From assembly GCA_964017185.1 (NCBI GenBank), contig OZ024874.1, positions 16,549,957-16,613,956 of the forward strand: 64,000 nt of DNA. The letters run 5' to 3'. The translations under genes and the position numbers were made by a program. The notes beneath the pieces are model-generated. The model saw only the letters and a program-made list of their open reading frames with translations, was not told where the DNA came from and did no database searches. This document shows, piece after piece, positions 10,401-19,367 of this stretch (position 1 is its first letter; every line of letters starts with the position of its first letter). Source of the DNA: Rugalucina vietnamica (taxonomy: Eukaryota; Mollusca; Bivalvia; Lucinida; Lucinidae).

Positions 10401-11406
10401 CACAGCCCGTGTTCTCTTGGATAACTTCTTTCTACATTATGGATTTCCAGCCAAGCTTCATAGCGACCAAGGCGCTAATTTCGAATCCAGAGTGATTAAG
10501 AGTCTGTGCAAGTTGACAGGGATAAAGAAGACAAGGACTACGCCGTACCATCCAATGGGCAATGGCATGGTAGAGCGGTTTAACCGCACTTTGCTGAATA
10601 TGATGGGGACCCTGACAGACAAACAAAAGTCAGATTGGAAAGCATTTGTCCCTACCCTCTGCCATGCCTACAACGCTGCAAAACATGACAGTACAGGCCA
10701 AGTTCCATTCTATCTGATGTACGGTCGCCATCCGAGATTGGCTGTTGACGCATTTCTGGGCCTCAAGTCTTCAGAACCTAGTGTCACCTCGCATGCGGAC
10801 TATGTGAAGAAGCTTAAGTCTCGACTCGCTTTCGCCTATGATCTCGCATCCAAAGAGGCGCGGAAGAATGCAGACAGACACAAAGTCATGTATGATATGC
10901 GAGTCCGCCATGCTGCACTAGAACCTGGAGATAGAGTTCTTGTGAGAAAAACTGGTGAGAGGGGAAAACACAAGATTGGTGACGAGTGGGAGCATACCGC
11001 CTATATTGTAGACCGTCAACCAATAGAGGGAATTCCTGTGTTTGATGTCCATAAGGAAAACGATCTTACAGGAAAAATCAGAACTCTGCACAGGAACATG
11101 CTTCTGCCGTTCATGGGCCTTCCAAGTGAACTTCCACCAGAGACAAAAACCCACAAACAACCTGTACCAGATATTCCAGAGAGTTCTTCATCCGAAGACA
11201 GTACGTCTGACTCAGACGACTCTGATTCTTCATTCATTGAGGAAACAGAAATCGATGAGCAACCTCCGGAATCAACAACTCACCGAAAGAACGGTCGTCG
11301 AAGAGGTACTAGGATCAGAAGAGCACCTGACCGCTTGCAGGTAGGCCAAATGGTCAATGGGGTTTACGAGTTTTACGTTCCAGAGAGTATGGTAACGAAG
11401 CTGTAA
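7351..11406 (+). CDS. Pol polyprotein of element 1: protease, RT, RNase H, integrase
   Basis: Open from 7309 and expected to be entered at 7351 by -1 frameshifting. The first ATG in frame (7510) is too late, because it lies after the protease active site D-S-G (7498-7506). Next come the reverse transcriptase with FCVDFRKLN and the catalytic YLDD (8827-8838), then RNase H starting with HTDAS (Asp at 9322). The integrase has an HHCC zinc domain (about 10085-10215). Its core has catalytic Asp at 10288, Asp at 10465 and Glu at 10573, a D,D(35)E spacing. A GPY/F-like C-terminal region and an acidic serine-rich tail follow. I see no chromodomain. No internal stop or frameshift is present, so it appears intact. 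It would copy and integrate the element. Confidence 0.95.
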   Translation, partial: RLDVFNAGLAEDKHKQSPNINERGQFSRLVGHSNESIISFCGQETTALIDSGSMVSTVSQEFFESIIPRPQSVDIKELKLSIQGADGNDIPYNDCIWAPIEVPFCDTTLWVLVLVVPNTRFNQKVPVIVGTNAISRAQNHCNGQEVPTEWKNAFLSLQKGFVGVVRSTNRKDIEIKPYETVTLSGFTRKKGNIETAVTEQTEGASERIGVCPRVVSLQSPSRNQRIPVRVFNISAKTITIKPRTTLCELQEVKVLRNFDPSEQEQTDEPVHVASQCSSQEEKEIELPEGVDLDTSKLTEEQKKDATDLFHKWKHIFSTGITDIGQTDLVKHHIKLTNEEPFKEPFRRIPPNLIQEVREHLREMLQAGAIRESESPFSSNVVIVRKKDGTIRFCVDFRKLNKRTVLDAYAIPRVEDSLHLLAGSKYFSKLDLRSGYWQVELEENDKCKTAFQVGNLGFYEFNRMPFGLCNAPATFQRLMERCMGDMNLRDCLIYLDDIIIFSSNFEEHLEKLQAVFQRLSNNHLKLKGSKCEFFKSQVSYLGHIVSEEGIRTDPSKIEVVKTWPVPKSVKDVRQFLGFTGYYRRFIEGYSSIARPLNDLLIGNSPKEKQKKGRKPRSTGAAFIWETAQQEAFDTLINKLINPPVLAYADCRQPFKLHTDASSSGLGAVLYQNQEGIDRVIAYASRSLKPAERNYPAHKMEFLALKWAVTDKFHDYLYGSKFEVLTDNNPLTYILTTAKLDATGQRWVAALSNYDFTLTYRSGAQNVDADTLSRRPEITGQECRFPEVLRALSEGVSTSQVPIVHTLSLQASATEEEEEKIPEDLLQSTALTAHDWKKAQQKDRSISKIIRWIQDGLRPSAQLVETENIDQRFLRDWDKLILIDDILHRRVTMDEGSCDQLVIPRQLYRDIFQSYHDDLGHQGRDRTLSLMKRRFFWPGMDSFVESNIQKCGRCIRRKILPKRAADLVRITSTAPMELVCIDYLKLERSKGGYENILVITDHFTRYAYAVPTRNQTARTTARVLLDNFFLHYGFPAKLHSDQGANFESRVIKSLCKLTGIKKTRTTPYHPMGNGMVERFNRTLLNMMGTLTDKQKSDWKAFVPTLCHAYNAAKHDSTGQVPFYLMYGRHPRLAVDAFLGLKSSEPSVTSHADYVKKLKSRLAFAYDLASKEARKNADRHKVMYDMRVRHAALEPGDRVLVRKTGERGKHKIGDEWEHTAYIVDRQPIEGIPVFDVHKENDLTGKIRTLHRNMLLPFMGLPSELPPETKTHKQPVPDIPESSSSEDSTSDSDDSDSSFIEETEIDEQPPESTTHRKNGRRRGTRIRRAPDRLQVGQMVNGVYEFYVPESMVTKL

Positions 11407-11815
11407 GAGTAAACAGTCAGGGGTACATAGTTAGAATAGTGTCAGAGTAGATGTTGTAGTATCGAAGTTTTACCCTGGTTTTAAAGAACTTTTAATTTGT
11501 CTCATTTGACCAAGGTGCTATTGATGATTAAGTGTTCTTACCTTTAGTATTCCATCCCTGTTAGCGTTGTCTCCATCCCACATGTTCCTCTTCCATCATC
11601 CATCGGTTTGTTCATCATTTCATTGTTGTGATGCAAGATACTGGCGTGAGTGTGGTTTTTTTTTTAAATTTCTACTAATTTATTTATTTATTTATTTCTG
11701 TATGTTTTTGCTTCTTCCTTTATTTTTAACTCACATAACTGCTCTCAAATATATTTTTTCCCGCTACTCACTGAATGATTAAATGTCGAGACGCCATTTT
11801 TTAAGCGGGGAAGTA
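11407..11815 (+). other. 3' untranslated region and polypurine tract of element 1
   Basis: About 400 bases, T-rich, without a supported gene. AAGCGGGGAAG at 11803-11813, two bases before the 3' LTR, is the expected plus-strand primer (polypurine tract). Confidence 0.75.
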
Positions 11816-12510
11816 TGTAACAGGGCGTACGTCTGTGCATTTTTAATTTCAATTAGTATAGCACAGACGCGTTTGACATTGCTTTGAATTCATACCTGAC
11901 CATATTTTCTTTGTTGTATGTGATTGGGCTTTTGTTCGTTTTAACACAATAGCTCGGTGCGCCTATGCTTCAATGCATTCGCCGTTCACGTTCTTACTAG
12001 AAAGTTTATACTTTCTGTATTCCGCCTTGATACGGAATTAAATATTTTTTCCTATATATTTACAGGTATGATCTATTCATGTTTTGTTAGATAAAGATGA
12101 GTAGTTATGTTTAATGTAAATTGTACTTTTCATTATATTTTGTAAAGCCTGTTTCCTTTGAATTCAATAGACGCTTTGTGAAATGATGCTTCGTCCAATA
12201 CATTGTGTGTATTGATTTTGATTGTATTGTTCATGTCCTTTGTGTAAATCGTTTGTATTGATATTTTGTATCATTTACTCATAATGCATTCGCCGTTCAC
12301 GTTCTTACTAGAAAGTTTATACTTTCTGTATTCCGCCTTGATACGGAATTAAATATTTTTTCCTATATATTTACAGTCATACCATTGTTTAGCCATGATG
12401 TCCATCAGATGGCAGCCATATTGTTAATGTAAATAGATTTCATCAACTACTCCTGAGTTTGGGTCTTCAGTTTATCGCCAGGAACCATGAAAGAACCCGA
12501 ATCGGTTATA
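11816..12510 (+). repeat. 3' LTR of element 1
   Basis: 695 bp from TGTAACAG to GGTTATA. Positions 11836-12510 repeat 1-675 with one substitution (12172 C against 337 A). The internal 94-bp duplication is at 11972-12065 and 12283-12376. The following five bases, TGTTT, would be the right copy of a target duplication. Confidence 0.93.
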
Positions 12511-13144
12511 TGTTTGTATATCATGATTGCTTCTGTTTGTATTGTCATTCATTATGCAATTTGTATGTATGTATTTCATGTCTGTGTGTTTTTTGCTTAT
12601 GCGTTTATTATTGCTCATTGTATATATGTCATATTTAATGACTTACTTGCTTACTTACTTACTTACTTACTTACTTACTACTGCAGAGTGCAAGCATAAG
12701 AGTAATTTCTTTCATACGCTCGTATGTTTCTTGTTTATCTTTACTGTTAGCATGTTTTTTCAAGCCTTTTTCCAGTATTTGCCTGTTATTACATGCACAA
12801 GTTTGTATATTCTTTCTTCAGATGAATGATGAAGAACAATACAATTAAAGACATACCTGTTGTCCATGGACTCAACTGATTGTCAATATTGAATGTGCAA
12901 ACTCCATTATACAGTCACACACGTGTACATGCAGCTATATCAGATGGACATAAACCGCATGGTATCAAATTGCTGGTTTGAATCAAATTTGGTAAATTGA
13001 TACAACTCCAAGAATGTTTGTATATATACTAAACAAAACAACCACAACTATTAGTTTTCTACATGTATGTTTCTGAACAAGCTTTGATACTGTCAGGTAC
13101 AGATGTATTTTTTCCGAGTTTGTAAGGAATCCTGCGGCAAAATG

Positions 13145-13201
<57 letters not shown>

Positions 13202-13407
13202 AATCGATCTTTACCTACCTACATGTACCTACCTACCTATCTATTGATAGATAAGAATATGAAAAAAAAACAAAAACAATATGATAAATAGGAATTTGGA
13301 AAAATTCAACGACATACAATTAAGAGGACACTATTTTGTAGAAAATTATTGTTACATCAAACGTATTTCAATCTTTAAACTGAAATCGCCTTCATTTTCA
13401 TTAATTG
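12511..13407. other. Non-coding flank with tetranucleotide microsatellites
   Basis: No supported gene. A CTTA run lies at about 12645-12685 and a CTAT run at about 13144-13202. Short open frames through them are repeat artefacts. Confidence 0.7.
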
Positions 13408-13644
13408 GGCTGCATCATGAGAAAACTGGATTTTCCTATAATATGCGAAAACAAAGGCGCAGATCAGCTTCGCAGTGACTGCGAAGCTGATCAGCGTCTA
13501 TGGCTTCGCCGCACGGATAGTACAATTCCTCTTCTTTCTAAATCCCAAACTTCAAGCATCTAGCCATCTTCTTTAGCTACACAGGCCGGTTTGTGTCAGA
13601 CCCGTTCGGAAACCCTGAAGACCGGTTTTCTCACGTCGCGGCTC
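13408..13644 (+). repeat. Palindromic MITE family M, copy 1
   Basis: One of twelve copies of a family about 210-240 bp long. Complete copies start TGAGCCGCCTC and end with its complement. A core palindrome pairs GCGCAGATCAGCTTCGCAG with its reverse complement, followed by a phrase like CGGATAGTACAATTCCTC and GGCCGGTTTGTGTC. This copy has diverged ends. Translations give the spurious CENKGADQLRS-type peptides seen in bivalve annotations. Confidence 0.8.
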
Positions 13645-13768
13645 AATTATGATAAAGATTGTCACACTCGGTATATGATCCGATTCGGATACCATGAAGA
13701 CCGGTTTTCTCACGTCGCGGCTCAATTAAGATAAGGCTTGTCACTCTCGGTATATGATCCGATCAATA
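13609..13768 (+). repeat. Tandem duplication of the MITE right end plus flank (~80 bp x 2)
   Basis: GAAGACCGGTTTTCTCACG and the following GTATATGATCCGAT occur twice with a period near 80 bp. The duplication includes the right terminus of MITE copy 1. Confidence 0.75.
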
Positions 13769-14030
13769 TAGGGTCTTTTACTTGTGTCATTGTCGATCAC
13801 CTCGAGAACTGGGCGTCGTAAACTGAACCTGTCACCATCCACTCGAAGACGAAGCTTCTTGTTACCGATTGTTCCGGTTATAACGAGGACCTGTAAAACG
13901 AGGAGATGCAAACTCAGAATGAGTACAACGACAAATTGGTTGAAGAAGCTTAGTAATAGATACTAGTAGCCAATCTATTAGAAAAAAAAACAAAAAAGAG
14001 GAAGAAGAGTGTGAAAAAGAAGAAGAAGAA

Positions 14031-14062
<32 letters not shown>

Positions 14063-14240
14063 AAAAGAAGAAGAAGAAAGATGAGTAGTAGTAGAAGAAA
14101 TTAATCAAAATTTAATAGCAGATACTAATTATCTTAAATTAGAATATGATCTGGAACATTGCAAACATTGTAAGATGTCAAGAAAATGAAAACTTTTTGG
14201 CATATTTTTGAAATTGAATATTTTTCTAAGTATGTCTAAC
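13769..14240. other. Non-coding, with GAA-rich microsatellite
   Basis: A GAA/GAAGAG run spans about 14000-14085. A 60-codon plus-strand frame at 13784-13966 is arginine/serine-rich and matches nothing I know. Confidence 0.5.
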
Positions 14241-14404
14241 CTTGTCACTCATAGCTCTGATTTCCTGTACATTGTCTGGTTTGAATGAATAAAAATCGTC
14301 CAATGCATTCCTCAGGTCACCTGTCTTATCGTATCTTCTGAACGTCTTTGATCTGGACCAGACCTTTTTGCCACTGGCAATTATATTTTTTAAAGCGGTG
14401 GTTC
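14241..14404 (-). CDS. Possible coding exon of an unrecognised gene
   Basis: On the minus strand a T-rich tract and AATTAACAG (acceptor) precede an open exon of 164 nt encoding ALKNIIASGKKVWSRS and then ALDDFYSFKPDNVQEI. It ends at GACAAG followed by GTTAGA, a possible donor. Composition and the W-x-x-S-K-T-F then DFY pattern look like real protein, and vaguely resemble a repeated family of uncharacterised bivalve proteins. The family is not identified and no neighbouring exon can be joined with confidence. Chance openness remains possible. Confidence 0.35.
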
Positions 14405-14435
14405 CTGTTAATTGAAAAACAAAACAAAACAAAAC

Positions 14436-14463
14436 AAAAAAAAAAAAAAAAAAAAAAAAAAAA
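14436..14463. repeat. Homopolymer A run
   Basis: About 28 A in a row, on the minus strand part of the pyrimidine tract before the possible exon at 14404. Confidence 0.9.
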
Positions 14464-14881
14464 CCGTAAAATTCTAAACATTTTAAATAAATATAATATA
14501 GAAATACTTTTAATATGATATCTTTGATTATGGAATATCGATGGTGGATACATTTATTCAGATTAACCCCTCAAGAATGTCTACTTTTCGTTGCCAGTTC
14601 GTAAGGTTCGTTTTCCGTTGAATGTTTGTTTTTTCTCCTTTGCTTGAACAGATTTTTTCGTTTCTGTTCACTGTGTCCCTTTAGGTTAGTCAATCGTACT
14701 TTATAAATTAAAAACATTTAATAATAAAATATTACAGGAACCGAGCGGTTTGATAGTGACAAGGCGAACAATATACGTGCTTAAAATACGCAACGGTTTG
14801 TACAATGCATCAAGGTTCATTTGCATAAAAGCAAACGCATAATATTTATTCGAATTCGAGAAGCAAACAACACTCAATATT

Positions 14882-15375
14882 ATACGAGGGTTGTTCTTTA
14901 ATACTTGTCATTTGCTTGGATACTTTTCCTGAGGACTAACAATGAAAATGTTGTTTATATGTGGGGAAAGCTCAGAATTAGTATCAAAACTATTGCCCAC
15001 TTCCATTTAACACAATGTTGCCATTTTAAATGAGCATCAGAAAGTAATATTGTAGAATGTTTTCAAATTTACTTTATAGAGTTACTGCCCTTGTTTTGTT
15101 GCGACATAATATTTTGAAAATACGCCATTTAAAATCACTTCATAGCTTACGCCTATAAATATTTTCAGAATTTTCAAATTGGATTGTATGGTGAATACAT
15201 CATTATGGTTATCTTAATTTTGTCTAAAATGGTCTAAATGGATATTCGCTGTAAATTGCTAAACTGTCAATTTAACATTTGCGTCAGGTTTAAGCGAAGA
15301 AGGCGCACAGTTTCTAGTCAGATTTTCGTCTCTATCGTAATAGAAACCCAGGACGGAGATCGAGTCCGGTGACTC
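14882..15375. mobile_element. Left end of a mariner-like element (partner end at about 29170-29201)
   Basis: TACGAGGGTTGTTCTTTAAT starts at 14882. A diverged inverse copy (GCGAGGGATGTTCTTTAATT read on the minus strand) ends near 29200. The CGAGGGTTGTTC core is typical of mariner-type termini, and both lie next to TA. The sequence between this end and 15375 is not homologous to that beside the right end, so these look like two ends of one element later split by the inverted-repeat block at 15376-28476. No transposase is seen. Confidence 0.5.
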
Positions 15376-15484
15376 GATTTATGTGTTGTGACATTTTGAA
15401 AAATAACTCAAAATTCCTTTGAAAAAATCTTCCATACCACAATATAATCACGTGCTAATACAAGTATCATACTTACATTCAATT

Positions 15485-15539
<55 letters not shown>

Positions 15540-15616
15540 TTTATTAGCAAAATAAGCATTTTGCCTTTGGCTATAAACATTTACAAATATGGGAATACAA
15601 ATTTATGAAATTGCAT
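15376..15616 (+). repeat. Left arm of a 12.6-kb-spaced inverted repeat
   Basis: Reverse complement of 28243-28476 over about 235 bp with scattered differences. Homology includes unique sequence on both sides of an AATC run (15481-15538), not just the microsatellite. The part reading GCAAAATAAGCATTTTGCC looks like the 3' end of a non-LTR element or SINE in reverse. Confidence 0.85.
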
Positions 15617-15726
15617 ATAACAAATTCAGAAATATTACAAACAATTTCTACTACTTCCCAAAATCTATTTACTTGATATTGAAACAACGTTTTGGTGGAC
15701 GTTTTCAATCAGAAAATTAAACTGGC

Positions 15727-15972
15727 TTATAAAGGATTTGATAAAAAAAACTTATTACAAGCTGATTAACATCCTCTCGTTGTTTATGTAACATAACATA
15801 ACATAACATAACATAACATAATATAACTTTATTTCTCTCAAACTGTATACGATACAATACATGAGGAATTGAACACTGATCAAATAAATATACAATTAAT
15901 TGTTTGTTGAGGTGCGTGCGCAGTTTACAGGCACTAAAATTTGCTTAAGATAATCTATATGAACCTACTTAA
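15727..15972 (-). repeat. Dispersed repeat with ATAAC tail, left copy (direct partner at 29198-29452)
   Basis: TTATAAAGGATTTGATAAAA through an ATAAC run to GAACCTACTTAAT, repeated in direct orientation at 29198-29452 with few differences. The pentanucleotide run next to an AT-rich 3'-end-like sequence suggests the tail of a non-LTR retroelement read in reverse. Confidence 0.8.
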
Positions 15973-16711
15973 TCGCGGGATTTTGACACGAATTCAACCG
16001 CGCATTTAAGGTATTACACCCATAATAATTCCGTTAATAATCGGCTAATATCGACAAACATCGACATAAACCGTAACCCCATTCGGCAAAGCGCGCCATT
16101 CTCCGCCGTACTTAAAATAGAATCGGATATGATGTCAAGCGCGCGAGATTGTCGCGTCATGTTACTAAAAATAGTAACAGTCGGTGATTCCTGGGTATTT
16201 TTCCGGCGGAAGAAAATGGCGTCGATGGTAAACCAGCACCGAGATCAACGGGGAAGATTCTCAAAATCCTCCGTTAAAAAAAGAAAAAAAACTGAAAACA
16301 CACATACAGATCAAACATAATTATTCATCGGGACATTTATGTGAAGGAAATGCATGCGTAAATGCGACATGTGCGTTGCACGACCCGATTCCACCAACGG
16401 CCAGCAGAGAGGGATGGAAGTTCGGTAGACGCGTTGTGGAGTTAGATCATTTATTGTCCTCCCTCAAGTCGTGTTCTAAATGTAGATTGGGGCCTGTACC
16501 TCTCACATATTTCAACATTGTTGGGGAATTGAAAAAGGGACTTAGCGGGTATATTTATGTGAAGTGTACAAACAGTGATTGTGGTGCAGTTAACAGGGTC
16601 CCTTATGGAAAAACACACAGGAAGAAGTCAACACGGGGTATGCCATCCTTTGCTGTGAATACAAAGCTAGGAACAGGTAACGTATGATTGTTATTTTTTA
16701 ATGCACTAGTC

Positions 16712-17007
16712 ATTTGTAACCACGGCCCCCCAGACCCGGGCCGGGGGAATAGCGGGGACTTTTACTTTTGGTCCATCAAATCCCCGCTAAAAGCCCCACC
16801 CTGCGGGGACTGCTCGTTGGTAAAACCACTGCTCTTTTCCCCGCAGCCTGCTATCTTTTCATTTCACGGCCCTTTTTGCCTATATAAAGCAAACCCCAGA
16901 TATTTCCCCCGCACTGCGGCTGCCATGGCAAAACTTTGGTCAAAGTCCCGCTCATTTTCAGGGGTATCCCCCGCCCTCCCCCGGGGGTGGGGGGCGTGGT
17001 TACAAAT
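16712..17007. mobile_element. GC-rich hAT-like MITE inside the intron
   Basis: Termini ATTTGTAACCACG and CGTGGTTACAAAT are perfect inverted repeats. They are flanked by CACTAGTC (16704-16711) and CACTAGTG (17008-17015), an 8-bp target duplication with one mismatch, as made by hAT elements. The interior is C- and G-rich, unlike its surroundings, and has no transposase. The 110-codon open frame across it is a composition artefact. Confidence 0.75.
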
Positions 17008-17646
17008 CACTAGTGCTTAAAAAACAAAACTGTTGGTGAGATTTGTTTACTGTCCTCAGAGTTGATCAATTTCTGGCCATTACCTCAAGCGCCACATGTG
17101 GAAATTGATGTGACTTGCTCAAGGCCACAACCGACAGCTCCCCAGCAGAGGCTCAAGAGTGAGACCTTTGGAACCTATCTGAGATCTAACCTGGTCCTGA
17201 GGTTATAAGACTTTTTTTCATGCTCAGCTCAGCTGAGACTAAAATTTATCCTGCCCATAAATATTAAAATGCCAACAATTTATAAGCAGGATACATTATC
17301 AGCTTTGGTGATATAAACCTGAAATTTGAATTAATTTGTGCTATTTTCATATTTATGAACAGTTTAAATTTTATGCTCAGCTGAGTTGAGCTTGAAAAAC
17401 GTTTTATAACCTTCGGGCCAGGCCTTGACCCTTGTCCCGTAACTGGTGCGGAGACAGGATGAGTCGGTTTTACAACATTATGGGCCGGAATTTATGTTTT
17501 GATGAAGACTCCACAAAGAAATTTAAGACTGACCGTAGTTGCAAATAATGTGGTGTTATAGGTTTACAGGGTTAATAAATGTAATTTTGCAATATATCTG
17601 AATCACTACGAAAACTTCTCCATACAATATACAGAGACTTTTTAGG

Positions 17647-17823
17647 GAGCGTGGTGGCGTAGTGGTAGAGCATGGGAGTCTGAATTGAGAGGTATGATCC
17701 CCACAGGCGGCACTGCGTTGTGTCCTTGAGAAAGACACATTAAGTACCTACAGTTCTTGTTAAATCCGTCACGACATGACTGAAAAATTTTTGACTGGGA
17801 CGTAAAGCCCCAATACAAACAAG
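17647..17823 (+). repeat. tRNA-derived SINE
   Basis: A-box-like GGCGTAGTGGTAGAGC and B-box-like GGTATGATCCC are followed by a body with TGTCCTTGAGAAAGACAC and CCGTCACGACATGACTG, and the end GACGTAAAGCCCCAATACA. This order is typical of CORE-type SINEs in molluscs and other animals. A body fragment (CGTCACGACATGACTGAA) recurs at 47326. Confidence 0.75.
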
Positions 17824-17829
17824 AGATTT

Positions 17830-18076
17830 TTTTTCAGCGCCATAAAAATTGAAAATTTCATAGGAAAAAGTTTGATATTTTGATTTATTTTGCTCATAAT
17901 ATAGATTACGGGGTACACATTAGAACAGACTCGCAGAGGTGGTTCTAACAAGTACCCACAATCTATATTTTGGAACGAAAAAAATAAAAATACATGTAGG
18001 TATTTCCTGCATACCTCAGTTTGACAATATAAAAGAAGGATTAAAGGGGGTATAGTTTTCACGGACATGTTTTCCT
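17830..18076 (-). repeat. Dispersed repeat family A, copy 1
   Basis: On the minus strand it reads a phrase like TATACCCCCTTTAATCC, then ATTTTGT/TTTTGGAACG and CATAGATTGTGGGTACTTG-like sequence. The same order occurs at 28560-28800, 49486-49600 and 58318-58500. Type unknown; no coding capacity. Confidence 0.65.
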
Positions 18077-18543
18077 GATTGTATTATTCAAGAATGTGTA
18101 TTTATTATATTTTCAGCAATGGTAGACAGCATTGGTGGACCAGTGAGAGTGAACAACTTGTTGAGTACCCTCAATATACCCGAAATTCAGTCTAAGAAAC
18201 AACCAATCTAAGTATGACATCTTGATTTTTGTTTTGCTTTGATTAAAAGAAGAAAAAAAAAAACAATACACATATGTGTATATGCAAAAACCAAAGTTTC
18301 AAGCCTCAATAGTCATCACTTATTACTGCAGAGCACAAATTGTGTAAGACCTGGTCAGAAGCCTCAAATACATAATATCAAATACATGCTATCTATTCAC
18401 ATGGATGAAGGCTTGAAAGCTATGTTGTGTGTTACAACACTTAGAGTATAAAGGTATGTGGAGCTGATTCCACTTATCTTATTTTTGCAATGTATGTAAG
18501 TTTATTTTTCCGCTCATATGGCAATATATTGATTGTTTTCCAG

Positions 18544-19367
18544 TTCGAGGTGGACAGATGCCCCATATCACTCAGATAGCAGCTACTGAACCGGGATCTA
18601 AATCGATTTTTAATGGATACATCATACCAACAGTCCCAATATCCCTGGAGGCACAACAGGTCACTGGAATTGTAAAAACGGGATCAAATACCACGACTGT
18701 CCATGGCCAGCCAGTTCCATCTTCAAAGATCCAACCTTCATTGGAACAATTTATACAATGGTTGAAGAAGTATCCCAACATAATTCTTGTTGCTCATAAT
18801 GGGCGGAGGTTCGATTTCCCAGTGTTCTTATCTGCTGTTAGAAGTTGTGGTTTTATAGATATATTGTTTCAAATTGTGTGTGGTTTCATTGATTCTCTGA
18901 CAGTGTTTCGCAAGAAATATCCTGGCAGGTCCTGCTACAAGCAAGAAGATCTTGCGAAAGATTTATTAAATTGTACTTACAATGCTCACAATGCCATTGG
19001 GGATGTAGAGACTCTGGGCAGTTTGATAGCCAATACAAATATGTCTAGTAAAAACCTACTAGAACACAGCTTTTCACCACAGGCGTCATACAATTCTATG
19101 CTGTTCAACCGGGAAAAGAACAAGAATGTGGGTACCCTTGACATTCTTGTTGCAAAAGGAGTGTGTAAGCGTGCAACTACAGAGAATATTGCCGGCTCGG
19201 GATTACGACTGTCTCATCTAAAGACGATATATGAGCGAGATGGCGAGGATGGACTGCTGAATACGTTCACCGAAAAGAACTCTGAAGGCCAAGCCAGAGT
19301 AACTGCTTGTAAAAGAACTTTGGAAAGTGTTATTCCAAAAATGGCAGAGTATTTCAAAGACAACTAA
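18544..19367 (+). CDS. DnaQ-like (DEDDh) 3'-5' exonuclease domain exon, first motif missing
   Basis: Preceded by an acceptor (TTTTCCAG) and open to TAA at 19365. The ORF gives RGGQMPHITQIAA, then ALVAHN-type ExoII (VAHNGRRFDFPVF) and ExoIII with the catalytic His and Asp in NAHNAIGDVETL. The C-terminal tail has SGLRLSHLKTIYERDGEDGL. The ExoI motif (D-x-E) should lie in an upstream exon just before RGGQM, but none is visible, so the enzyme here is incomplete or that exon is lost. It lies within the TTAA-flanked transposon, downstream of the transposase exons. It could be cargo or part of the same gene. It would degrade DNA or RNA from the 3' end if complete. Confidence 0.7.

Larger units (their letters stand above)
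1..12510 (+). mobile_element. Ty3/gypsy-like LTR retrotransposon, element 1 (nearly complete)
   Basis: The sequence from position 1 recurs from 11836, giving two LTRs around gag and pol. The 3' LTR appears to begin with TGTAACAG at 11816, so the 5' LTR starts about 20 bases before the window and the whole element is about 12.5 kb. Order: LTR, primer-binding site, 2.7-kb leader, gag (3371-7357), pol in the -1 frame (to 11406), polypurine tract, LTR. The domain order protease-RT-RNase H-integrase is that of Ty3/gypsy. Across 675 comparable LTR bases I find one difference (A at 337, C at 12172), so the insertion is recent. Both long frames are open throughout, so it may be active. The target duplication cannot be checked because the left flank is missing. 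Confidence 0.95.
16216..18211 (+). pseudogene. Mutator-like transposase-domain gene fragment, two exons
   Basis: Exon 1 starts at ATG 16216 (MASMVNQHRDQRGRFSKSS), shifts frame once around 16300-16320, and continues to 16676 with GRRVVELDHLLSSLKSC, a CxxC pair (CSKC), a second CxxxxC and a lysine-rich stretch up to NTKLGTG. The donor GTAACG at 16677 joins the acceptor TTTTCAG before 18117. The codon g+ca then gives AMVDSIGGPVRVNNLLSTLN, a typical continuation of the Mutator-like transposase domain found in many mollusc and arthropod proteins. The frame stops at 18209-18211, long before the usual domain end. One frameshift and early truncation suggest a pseudogene, unless an exon is missed. Confidence 0.6.

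Noticed and set aside
10900-11406. Chromodomain at the integrase C-terminus
   Set aside because: The region has a GPY/F-like segment followed by an acidic serine-rich tail. No chromodomain aromatic pattern was seen.
12527-12829. 100-codon hydrophobic frame
   Set aside because: It runs through the CTTA microsatellite. Repeated Leu-Thr-Tyr is a repeat artefact.
16688-17020. 110-codon frame with proline-rich product
   Set aside because: It lies almost entirely within the GC-rich hAT-like MITE and intron. Openness follows from composition.
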